From assembly GCA_001789515.1 (NCBI GenBank), contig MFZT01000010.1, positions 1 to 7,933 on the forward strand: 7,933 nucleotides of DNA. The letters are read 5' to 3'. The notes below the pieces were generated by a model. That model was not told where the DNA came from. It saw nothing but the letters and a program-made list of their open reading frames with translations, and made no database searches. This DNA is from Candidatus Roizmanbacteria bacterium RIFCSPHIGHO2_02_FULL_43_11 (GTDB taxonomy: Bacteria; Patescibacteriota; Microgenomatia; UBA1406; HO2-37-13b). Position numbers and translations under genes: made by a program. Shown in pieces: positions 1 to 6,367 of this stretch. Within the stretch, counting starts at the first letter, position 1. Each line of letters begins with the position of its first letter.

Positions 1-1229
1 ATCTCCGAAATTCCTGGTGGACATTTTTTGTGCATAAACAGCCGAATATTGTTAGCTTGGATGGAGCTATTATCTCGCATCCACGTGTGTGGGAGGCGAG
101 TGGACATGTTGAGTCATTTAGTGATGTGATGGTTGAGGACACAATGACGCATAAACGCTACAGGGCGGACCATTTACTTGAAGAGGCAGGTGTGCATGCA
201 GATGGAATGACCCCCGAGGAGATTGACGCTCAAATTCAGGAGCATGACTTAAAAAGTCCAGATGGGAACATACTGTCGAAAGCCCGCACTTTTAAACTGC
301 TTGTTGAGGTATCTGTCGGGACGCTTGAAAACGAAAAAGAAATTGCATATCTTCGGGGCGAAACGTGCCAACCGATGTTCTATAACTTCAAGTTAGTCAA
401 GGATACCATGCGGCTGAAGCTCCCATTTGGCATAGCCCAAATTGGGAAGGCATTCAGGAATGAAATCAAAGTTGGGCCTTTTATTTTTAGAACACGGGAG
501 TTTGAACAGATGGAACTCGAGATGTTTTGCAAGCCTGAAGATGTCGATGAGTGGTTCGGGAAACTCAAGGACATGAGCCGTGCGTGGTTGTCCACATTGA
601 AAGTAACCGACGACAAACTACGCTTTCGCGACCAGGATTTCAAAGAACGTGCCCATTACAACAAAGTTGCAACAGATTTAGAATATGAATTTCCTTTTGG
701 TTGGAAAGAATTTCAGGGCATCCACAATCGGGGTGACTGGGATTTGCGTAGACACCAAGAATATTCAGGCGAAGACTTTACTTACACAGATCCTGTAACC
801 GGAGAGACATGTTTGCCCCATGTTGCCGAATACTCAATTGGGCTTAATCGGCTTATGCTTGTTTTAGTTTGTGATGCGTATCATCAGGATGACCAACGAA
901 CATGGTTGGCACTGTCCCCTTCTATCGCGCCTTACAAGGCAGCTGTTTTCCCTCTTTTGAGAAACAAGCCTGAATTAGTTGAAAAGGCTCAGCAAATCTA
1001 TAACGCTCTTGTATCAGAAGGCATGCACGTCGACTGGGATGACCGCGGCAATATTGGAAAACGCTATCTTGCCCAGGATGAAATAGGCACACCCTTTTGT
1101 CTGACTGTTGATTTCCAGACTTTAGAAGATAGCACACTCACAATCCGCGATCGTGATACAACAGAACAAACGCGTATTGCGGAGAGCGAAATTTCTTCGT
1201 ATATTAAAGACAGGATTAAAATTTTCTAA
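1..1229 (+). CDS. glyS: Glycyl-tRNA synthetase, single-chain class II type, 5'-truncated by the window edge
   Basis: This cytoplasmic enzyme attaches glycine to tRNA-Gly using ATP. The reading frame is open from base 3, and the residues before the GTG at base 30 (NSWWTFFVHKQPNIV) match the usual GlyRS sequence there, so the gene begins upstream and GTG 30 is not the start. Visible parts in order: HPRVWEASGHV near the N-terminal part of the core; the RGET segment near base 355 (normally RPET); motif 2 as FGIAQIGKAFRNE followed by FRTREFEQMELE; motif 3 as EYSIGLNR (normally EPS-G-DR); and a C-terminal anticodon-binding domain from about base 910 with DRGNIGKRY, DEIGTPF and TIRDRDTTEQ. The stop is TAA at 1227-1229. 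The insertion that often carries zinc-binding cysteines has none here. The family is clear from the whole pattern. The altered motif residues suggest a divergent lineage rather than a dead gene, because the class II core residues R, E and S remain. Confidence 0.96.
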   Translation, partial: LRNSWWTFFVHKQPNIVSLDGAIISHPRVWEASGHVESFSDVMVEDTMTHKRYRADHLLEEAGVHADGMTPEEIDAQIQEHDLKSPDGNILSKARTFKLLVEVSVGTLENEKEIAYLRGETCQPMFYNFKLVKDTMRLKLPFGIAQIGKAFRNEIKVGPFIFRTREFEQMELEMFCKPEDVDEWFGKLKDMSRAWLSTLKVTDDKLRFRDQDFKERAHYNKVATDLEYEFPFGWKEFQGIHNRGDWDLRRHQEYSGEDFTYTDPVTGETCLPHVAEYSIGLNRLMLVLVCDAYHQDDQRTWLALSPSIAPYKAAVFPLLRNKPELVEKAQQIYNALVSEGMHVDWDDRGNIGKRYLAQDEIGTPFCLTVDFQTLEDSTLTIRDRDTTEQTRIAESEISSYIKDRIKIF

Positions 1230-1231
1230 AC

Positions 1232-1735
1232 ATGGTTATGAATATGGATGCTCTGAAGAACAAAAATGTCGTAATTACCGGGGTAGTTATAATAGCACTC
1301 ATTGCTTCGGGGGTCCTCTTAACGCAGTTAAACAAAGATGGGTCTGAGACTAAAGTGAAAAGGGATCAAACTATTCTTCCAGAGATTGAGGCAATCCCGA
1401 CAGTAGATGCCTCGGTGAAAGTGGAACTTAAACAGGTGGTGCCAATGAAGGAAGTCAATCTTATAGTGACGAATGTTCCTGAAGGAACTGAATCTATTGA
1501 CTACTCTATCACATACGATGCTGAAGTTGATGGTGAAATAGTACCAAAGGGGGCTATTGGTTCGCTCGATGTCGATACCAAAAAGTGGACAGCGAAAAAC
1601 AGCAGGGTAATTATACTGGGTACTGAATCATCTGGAGCAAAAAAATACGATAAAGTTGTTGGCGCAGCAACAGTCGAACTTAAATTTCAAGGCAGCTATG
1701 GGGCAAAGCTGTATAAAGGGGAGTTTGAGTTGTAA
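1232..1735 (+). CDS. Hypothetical single-pass membrane protein with an outside beta-rich domain
   Basis: I do not recognise this 167-residue protein. A short, partly basic N-terminus (DALKNKN) is followed by one hydrophobic segment at about residues 13-33 (VVITGVVIIALIASGVLL), then a charged linker and about 110 residues rich in alternating polar and hydrophobic stretches (VKVELK, VNLIVTNV, YSITYDAEVD, TVELKFQGSYG). That pattern suggests a small beta-sandwich held outside the membrane. There is no lipobox cysteine, and the protein has no cysteine at all. The start is uncertain, because ATG codons at 1232, 1238 and 1244 are all in frame and none has a good ribosome site. It begins 2 bases after glyS, so it is probably cotranscribed with it. 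It ends before the mraZ promoter and need not belong to the division cluster. A surface or envelope role is only inferred. Confidence 0.8.
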   Translation: MVMNMDALKNKNVVITGVVIIALIASGVLLTQLNKDGSETKVKRDQTILPEIEAIPTVDASVKVELKQVVPMKEVNLIVTNVPEGTESIDYSITYDAEVDGEIVPKGAIGSLDVDTKKWTAKNSRVIILGTESSGAKKYDKVVGAATVELKFQGSYGAKLYKGEFEL

Positions 1736-1845
1736 AGGTTGAATCCGAACACAAGCATCCTAGCTATAAGACTAGACCCGCACTTGTTGCGTTTATCCTA
1801 TAACAATTTCCTCGCCTTAATTCTTCTTTTTTCTCTATTTCCATC

Positions 1846-1875
1846 TTGACAGACGTGTTCTTTCTGGTGTACTAT
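1846..1875 (+). promoter_or_regulatory. Sigma-70-type promoter of mraZ and the division cluster
   Basis: TTGACA at 1846-1851 matches the -35 consensus perfectly. After an 18-base spacer comes TACTAT at 1870-1875, which matches four of six -10 bases. Transcription would begin about 7 to 9 bases past the -10, at 1882-1884, which is the mraZ ATG itself. It lies in the only sizeable intergenic gap (1736-1883) of the window. In the rest of that gap I see a pyrimidine-rich stretch at about 1814-1842 and no convincing terminator. Confidence 0.72.
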
Positions 1876-1899
1876 GGTTCGAAATGGTGTTTTTTGGTG
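1865..1899 (+). promoter_or_regulatory. Putative MraZ operator: four TGGTN boxes with 10-base period
   Basis: Four direct repeats begin at 1865, 1875, 1885 and 1895: TGGTG, TGGTT, TGGTG, TGGTG. Each is separated by exactly 5 bases with unrelated content (TACTA, CGAAA, TTTTT). Known MraZ operators, as in E. coli, are TGGGN direct repeats with 5-base spacers, bound by the MraZ ring on one face of the DNA. The first box abuts the -10, the second starts on its last base, the third overlaps the ATG, and the fourth lies in codons 4-6. Bound MraZ should block RNA polymerase, giving autorepression. Boxes 3 and 4 also encode Met-Val and part of Phe-Gly-Glu, so coding constraint may explain part of the fourth box. 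Confidence 0.72.
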
Positions 1900-2282
1900 A
1901 ATATACGGTCTCAGTAACTGAAGGTGGTCGTATAGCAATCCCGAAAAAAATACGAGAGAACCTGAAAGGAGACGTGTTTGTGCTGACAAAGGGATTCGAT
2001 ATCTGTTTGGCAGGATACGACCGGGAAGACTGGCAAAGGCGAACACAAGAACTTATACAGGTATCGCTCCTTGATAAGGAAAATATTGATAAGCGACGTA
2101 TCCTGTTTTCCGGGGCACAGGAAATTGTCATTGATGAACAAGGTCGACTGGTGATCCCAAAATCTCTATCAGAATTTATGGGTCTGGTAGCCGATAAAGT
2201 CAAAGTGCTTGGTGTTGGTGATCATTTTGAAATCTGGGATGAGCAGAAGTGGCATGAGTACCTAAAGAACGTTGAAATGTAA
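1884..2282 (+). CDS. mraZ: MraZ, transcriptional regulator of the division and cell-wall cluster
   Basis: MraZ is a DNA-binding protein that forms rings and represses the dcw operon from its first gene. The 132 residues contain the two tandem AbrB/SpoVT-like half-domains typical of the family. The first has FFGEY at residues 3-7 and GGRIAIPKKIR at 14-24. The second has IDEQGRLVIP at 83-92. The usual first D-x-x-x-R has Thr in place of Asp (TEGGR), while the second is intact (DEQGR). Length and position before rsmH fit the family. ATG 1884 is chosen because the conserved FFGEY follows directly. A GTG at 1887 is also possible. There is no room for a Shine-Dalgarno site on the predicted transcript. 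The stop is 2 bases before rsmH. It probably binds the repeats spanning its own start. Confidence 0.95.
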   Translation: MVFFGEYTVSVTEGGRIAIPKKIRENLKGDVFVLTKGFDICLAGYDREDWQRRTQELIQVSLLDKENIDKRRILFSGAQEIVIDEQGRLVIPKSLSEFMGLVADKVKVLGVGDHFEIWDEQKWHEYLKNVEM

Positions 2283-2284
2283 CT

Positions 2285-3196
2285 ATGAACAAGAAAACTA
2301 GTTCAACTAGATTAACTAGGTCAACTAGGTCAACTAGATCAACTAGGTCAACTAGTTCAACTAGTTCAACTAGTTCACTAATTGTCCACACACCGGTACT
2401 TTTACATGAAACAATCGCAGCCCTGCAGGTAAAGAAGGATGGCAGGTACATTGACGCGACATTTGGGATGGGGGGGCACGCTCGTGAGATTCTCAAAGGT
2501 GGCGCAAACGTACTTGGCATTGACTGGGATGAAGAGGCGGTAAGGGCGTTGCCCGATCCAGCAGTAAAAGTTGTTGTTGGGAATTACGCCGACATCAAGC
2601 GCATTGCTGAAGAAAACGACTTTGTCCCCGTAGACGGCATCATTCTCGACCTTGGTTTATCGATGTGGCAGATTCGGGAATCGGGTCGAGGTTTCAGCTA
2701 TGAAAAAGATGATGAATTACTAGATATGAGGCTTAGTAATTTACTGAGCATAACTGCCTCGGATATTGTTAACAGTTATTCTCTTGAAGAGTTGTATGAA
2801 ATATTTTCGAAATATAGTGAAGAGGTCAATTCTTGGCCAATTATACGTTCTCTTGACCGGTTCCGTCGTATGAAACGAATCATGACAGTGGGGGAGCTAA
2901 AAGAAGCAATTCGAATAGTCACGAAAAGTGACGCAACACTTGCACGCGTTTTCCAGGCTCTGCGTATGAAGGTGAATCACGAACTGGAAAACATCCGTTC
3001 AGCAATTATAAACAGCTATGAAATTCTTATCCCAGGTGGGAGACTGGCTGTCATCACGTTTCACCCAACTGAGGACCGTCTTATAAAACGTTTGATAAGA
3101 GAACAAGGGTATAAGGGAGTTCGAACACGGAGGATTAGAGCCCCACAATCATTTGAACGCTCAGCTCAATTGAGAGTCATAACAAAGAATATATGA
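2285..3196 (+). CDS. rsmH: 16S rRNA (cytosine(1402)-N4)-methyltransferase RsmH with a repeat-encoded N-terminal tail
   Basis: RsmH (MraW) uses S-adenosylmethionine to methylate N4 of C1402 in 16S rRNA. Residues 1-34 are a Thr/Ser/Arg tail encoded by a 9-base tandem repeat, and the conserved protein begins at HTPVLLHET (35-43). Further motifs are the SAM-binding DATFGMGGH (57-65), DLGLSMWQ (122-129, usually DLGVSSPQ), RGFSYEKDDELLDMR (135-149), FQALRMKVNHELENI (223-237), GGRLAVITFHPTED (251-264, usually SFHSLED) and ERSAQLRV near the C-terminus. The core length is normal for the family. ATG 2285 is the only usable start, because no in-frame ATG, GTG or TTG lies between it and the conserved region. 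It starts 2 bases after mraZ and its TGA overlaps the next ATG. The motif changes are moderate and the enzyme is probably active. Confidence 0.95.
   Translation: MNKKTSSTRLTRSTRSTRSTRSTSSTSSTSSLIVHTPVLLHETIAALQVKKDGRYIDATFGMGGHAREILKGGANVLGIDWDEEAVRALPDPAVKVVVGNYADIKRIAEENDFVPVDGIILDLGLSMWQIRESGRGFSYEKDDELLDMRLSNLLSITASDIVNSYSLEELYEIFSKYSEEVNSWPIIRSLDRFRRMKRIMTVGELKEAIRIVTKSDATLARVFQALRMKVNHELENIRSAIINSYEILIPGGRLAVITFHPTEDRLIKRLIREQGYKGVRTRRIRAPQSFERSAQLRVITKNI
2296..2376 (+). repeat. Tandem repeat, nine copies of a 9-base unit (AACTAGNTC)
   Basis: Nine units run end to end. Unit 1 is AACTAGTTC, unit 2 AACTAGATT, units 3, 4 and 6 AACTAGGTC, unit 5 AACTAGATC, and units 7-9 AACTAGTTC. The next bases (ACTAATTG) look like a decayed tenth copy. 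Almost all variation is at base 7 (T, A or G), with G or A in the middle units and T at the ends. The AACTAGTT form is a perfect palindrome. The array is read as Thr-(Ser/Arg)-Ser at the start of rsmH, and because the unit is 9 bases, gain or loss of copies keeps the frame. Confidence 0.97.
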
Positions 3197-3459
3197 AAAA
3201 ATTTTTAACAGCGCTCGTTCTTCTTTTTCTTTTGTCTGCTAATGTTGTGATATTTGCGCAGACTGTAAAGATTTCTGATGACATTGTTAAGCTTGAAACA
3301 AGGACTGGTACTCTCAAAAAAGACAATGCTAGGTTGGAGCAGAGAGTCTACGCGCAAAACTCAATCGCAAACCTGGAAGAACTGGCGAAAGGACTTGGCT
3401 TCACGAAACAGTCAGAACCGCTGTTTCTTGATTCTCAAGAATACGCGCTGATACCATAG
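3193..3459 (+). CDS. ftsL: FtsL-like division protein (short bitopic membrane protein with coiled coil)
   Basis: The 88-residue protein has a hydrophobic segment at about residues 4-22 (FLTALVLLFLLSANVVIFA). A charged stretch at about 25-55 has heptad-like leucine, isoleucine and valine spacing and should form a coiled coil outside the membrane. A short tail (LEELAKGLGF) resembles the end of FtsL/DivIC proteins. FtsL sequences diverge strongly, so the name rests on size, topology and position between rsmH and ftsI, the standard place for ftsL. Its role would be to hold the septal wall-synthesis complex together with FtsI. The ATG overlaps the rsmH stop as ATGA, which suggests coupled translation. 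An alternative is a general septum-formation (DivIC-like) protein. Confidence 0.75.
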   Translation: MKKFLTALVLLFLLSANVVIFAQTVKISDDIVKLETRTGTLKKDNARLEQRVYAQNSIANLEELAKGLGFTKQSEPLFLDSQEYALIP

Positions 3460-3462
3460 GAT

Positions 3463-5124
3463 ATGATCCGCCTACACGTTATTTTTGTTGCTCTTCTGGT
3501 ATTCCTTACGGGGATTGTTGTACGACTATTTTACATTCAAGCTCTTGCCCCAGATAACTTTTCATCAAATGACTATCTCAGAACCGTTCGCATCGCCCCG
3601 CAACGAGGGGAAATTGTTGATAGAAATGGAGAACCTTTTGTGACGAACGAAACCACATATGTCCTTTTCGCGCAGCCAAAAGATATGATAGACAAGAATA
3701 AAGTTATTCAGGGTATTGATGAAGTTACGCATGTTGGTGGGGCAACATTGGAAGCGCGTCTTGATATGACTAAGCAGTGGGTACCTCTCGTGCGCGAGGT
3801 TACATTTGACCAAAAAAAAGCACTTGAGGGTAAAAATATGATAGGTATCGGATTTGATGAAACGTCAAGACGTTTTTACCCAGAAGCATCACTTGCTGCG
3901 CATCTTACAGGTATTGTTGGTAAAGATAAAGATGGTGATAGCATAGGCTATTTCGGTATAGAAGGGTATTACAATAAAGATCTTGAGGGCCTTCCAGGTA
4001 TTCTGAAAACTGAAAGAGATATTCTTGGCAAACCCATTATTATGGGAACACAAAATAAGCTTCGTGGTGAAAATGGTCGAAAACTTGTGTTGACAATTGA
4101 TAAAAGTACACAGGCCATAGCAAAAGAAAAGTTAAAAAAAGCTTTGAATGTTTACCGTGCAAAAAGTGGATGTGTCACCGTTGCAGATCCCATGACGATG
4201 GAGATCTTAGCTCTTACGTGCTTACCGGATTTTGATCCAGTTACATACTATGAATTTTCTGAAAGTGAGTTCAAAAACCCTGTTATTTCGAACTCGTTCG
4301 AACCAGGGTCCATATTTAAGCCTTTGATTGTTGCCTCAGCGCTTGAAAAAGGCTCAATTAAACCAGACGAGGAGTATGATGAAACCGGACCTGTCCAAAT
4401 TGGTAAATATGCAATTCGCACGTGGAATAACCAGTATCATGGAAAACTGAATATAACAGGCATTCTTGAAAACTCTTCGAATGTTGGTATGGTCTATATC
4501 GGGAGCAAGTTGGGAAATGAAAATCTTCACTCCTACCTTAACCTTTTTGGGTTGGGCAATACAACAGGTGTTGACCTACAAGGAGAGGTACCAAGTTATA
4601 TAAAGCCGCAAAAACTTTGGTATCCAATCGATTATGCAACAGTAACATTCGGGCAGGGAATTGCTGTAACTCAGATACAAATGCTTACTGCTTTTTCCTC
4701 TCTTATTAATGGAGGGTGGATTATGAGACCATACGTTGTGAAGTCACTGGAGTCAGATGGTGGAGAAGTGAAAAAAATTGAATCTAAAAAACTCCGTAGA
4801 GTCATAAGTGAAGAAACCTCAAACATCATAAAGGAAATGCTTAAACAAACAGTAAAACATGGAGAGGCAAAGTACAAAATCCCCAAGGGTTATGATATTG
4901 GAGGGAAGACAGGGACAGCCCAAATTGCTCTACAAGGTACATACGATCCAAGCAAAACCACTGCCTCATTCATTGGATTTGCACCTGTGAATAAACCGAG
5001 ATTTATCGTGCTTGTTTTCCTTAATCAACCAGAAGCATCACAGTGGGCATCTGAAACTGCAGCTCCAACCTTCTTTGAAATCGCAAAGGAACTGATAGTT
5101 GAGTATAATATTGCACCGAGATAA
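3463..5124 (+). CDS. ftsI: Class B penicillin-binding protein (FtsI/PBP2-type peptidoglycan transpeptidase)
   Basis: This membrane-anchored DD-transpeptidase cross-links stem peptides, most likely at the septum given its place after ftsL. The 553 residues show one N-terminal membrane segment (about 4-26), the dimerisation-domain signature RGEIVDRNG (48-56), and a transpeptidase domain from about 225. The active-site motifs are complete: SIFK with nucleophile Ser283 and Lys286 in EPGSIFKP, SSN at 338-340, and KTGTAQ beginning at Lys482. The length is ordinary for a class B PBP, and it ends soon after the domain with no PASTA repeats. The start lies 3 bases after the ftsL-like stop. The next gene begins 1 base after its TAA. 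It could be called pbpB or a generic PBP2; the neighbours favour FtsI. Confidence 0.94.
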   Translation: MIRLHVIFVALLVFLTGIVVRLFYIQALAPDNFSSNDYLRTVRIAPQRGEIVDRNGEPFVTNETTYVLFAQPKDMIDKNKVIQGIDEVTHVGGATLEARLDMTKQWVPLVREVTFDQKKALEGKNMIGIGFDETSRRFYPEASLAAHLTGIVGKDKDGDSIGYFGIEGYYNKDLEGLPGILKTERDILGKPIIMGTQNKLRGENGRKLVLTIDKSTQAIAKEKLKKALNVYRAKSGCVTVADPMTMEILALTCLPDFDPVTYYEFSESEFKNPVISNSFEPGSIFKPLIVASALEKGSIKPDEEYDETGPVQIGKYAIRTWNNQYHGKLNITGILENSSNVGMVYIGSKLGNENLHSYLNLFGLGNTTGVDLQGEVPSYIKPQKLWYPIDYATVTFGQGIAVTQIQMLTAFSSLINGGWIMRPYVVKSLESDGGEVKKIESKKLRRVISEETSNIIKEMLKQTVKHGEAKYKIPKGYDIGGKTGTAQIALQGTYDPSKTTASFIGFAPVNKPRFIVLVFLNQPEASQWASETAAPTFFEIAKELIVEYNIAPR

Positions 5125-5125
5125 C

Positions 5126-6367
5126 ATGAAAAAAATCGTACGTCTTACGAAGAATACTGCGCACAAAAGTGGGGCAATGGCAGCAAATATCTATTACGGT
5201 TTCCCTGGTAGAAGACTGCGCGTTATTGGAGTAACTGGGACTGATGGAAAGACTACAACTTGTCACTTGATTTACCATATTCTTAAAAATGCTGGTAGAG
5301 CAGTATCGCTTACTTCATCTATATACACGGATATTGGAGGGGTAATCAGTGATACTGGTTTACATGTCACAACACAGAATCATTGGCTTCTACAAAAAAA
5401 TTTGCAGGCTGCAGTGAAAGCTGGTTGCGAATTTTTTGTATTAGAAACAACCTCTCATGCTCTAGACCAGCACAGAATCTGGGGGATTAATTATGAAGTT
5501 GGAGTCCTCACTAATATCACACCAGAGCACCTGGATTATCACAAAAATTTTGATGAATATGTCGCGACAAAAGTCAAGCTTCTCCTGAAAGCACAGCATG
5601 CAATTGTAAATAAGGACGCTGATGTATTTGAGAAAGTTTGCGAAATATTAACAAAAAATAATAAGCAATTCACAACATACTCTATTAGAACAGATGCAGA
5701 CTTTATATGGGATGCCCGTATTAAGACCTCTCTGAAGGAAGATTTCAATTACGAGAACATTATAGCAGCATATGCAGCTTGTAAAAAACTTGGTTTATCT
5801 GATGAGGACGTTCTTAAAGGAATACGAACATTCCAGTTGCCAAAAGGCCGTGTTGATAAGGTCTACTCGGGTGATTTTCATGTATATATTGACTTTGCTC
5901 ATACTCCTCACTCTATTCGTAATTTGCTATCTGAGCTTAAGAGGAAAAAAGGTAGACTCATCCATGTTTTTGGATCTGCAGGCTTGCGGGATGAGAAGAA
6001 GCGCCCTGATATGGGACGTGCAAGTGGGGAATATGCGGATGTTGTGGTCATCACTGAAGAGGATTATCGCGCCGAAGATTTTATGAAGATTTCACAATCA
6101 ATAAGTGGGGGATTGTATGAATGCGGCTTCACCTATGCAGAACCTGATATTTTGATGAAACAAAAGGAGGCCACTAAAATATTTACGATCATTAAAAACA
6201 GGGAAAAGGCGATTATGTTTGGCGTGAAATACGCGCTGCGTGGCGATACTGTTGTGTGTACCGGGAAAAGTCATGAAAAAAGCCTTGCCCGCGGCGACAA
6301 GGAATACCCCTGGGATGAATATGTCTCTGTTATGGAAGCACTTAGAAAATATAAAAAGAAAAAATGA
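5126..6367 (+). CDS. murE: MurE-type Mur ligase lacking the N-terminal substrate-binding domain
   Basis: MurE adds the third amino acid (meso-diaminopimelate or lysine) to UDP-MurNAc-L-Ala-D-Glu in the cytoplasm, using ATP. With ATG 5126 as start the protein has 413 residues. Motifs are the P-loop GTDGKTTT (38-45), ETTSHALDQHR (107-117), NITPEHLDYH (130-139), Lys149 as the likely carbamylated lysine, KGRVDKV (240-246), DFAHTPHS (256-263), FGSAGLRDEKKRP (282-294), EDYR (312-315) where MurE normally has DNPR or D-D/N-P-N, and GKSHE (380-384, usually GKGHE). Only about 35 residues precede the P-loop instead of roughly 100, so the UDP-binding domain is missing, and the middle domain is shortened between about 195 and 212. 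A TTG start at 5099 would overlap ftsI and add nothing conserved. It begins 1 base after ftsI and overlaps pgeF by ATGA. The family is sure; the exact amino-acid substrate is not. Confidence 0.88.
   Translation: MKKIVRLTKNTAHKSGAMAANIYYGFPGRRLRVIGVTGTDGKTTTCHLIYHILKNAGRAVSLTSSIYTDIGGVISDTGLHVTTQNHWLLQKNLQAAVKAGCEFFVLETTSHALDQHRIWGINYEVGVLTNITPEHLDYHKNFDEYVATKVKLLLKAQHAIVNKDADVFEKVCEILTKNNKQFTTYSIRTDADFIWDARIKTSLKEDFNYENIIAAYAACKKLGLSDEDVLKGIRTFQLPKGRVDKVYSGDFHVYIDFAHTPHSIRNLLSELKRKKGRLIHVFGSAGLRDEKKRPDMGRASGEYADVVVITEEDYRAEDFMKISQSISGGLYECGFTYAEPDILMKQKEATKIFTIIKNREKAIMFGVKYALRGDTVVCTGKSHEKSLARGDKEYPWDEYVSVMEALRKYKKKK

Noticed and set aside
30..32. GTG as the start of glyS
   Set aside because: The frame is open upstream to the window edge and the residues before it (NSWWTFF) fit GlyRS, so the gene continues to the left.
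1779..1791. Hairpin CGCA-CTTGT-TGCG followed by TTT as a terminator after the membrane protein gene
   Set aside because: The stem has only 4 base pairs and the T run is 3 bases, so it is too weak to call.
1799..1804. TATAAC as a -10 element of a second promoter
   Set aside because: No acceptable -35 lies 16 to 18 bases upstream.
2296..2376. CRISPR array
   Set aside because: Units are 9 bases, directly adjacent, with no spacers.
2200..2520. Reverse-strand reading frame with a Leu-Val-Asp/Glu repeat
   Set aside because: It is the complement of the 9-base repeat in rsmH and has no other support.
5099..5125. TTG at 5099 as the murE start
   Set aside because: It would overlap the ftsI end by 26 bases and adds no conserved residues; ATG 5126 lies 1 base after the ftsI stop.
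5772..6086. 104-residue forward frame inside murE
   Set aside because: It is an out-of-frame shadow of a gene with all Mur ligase motifs.
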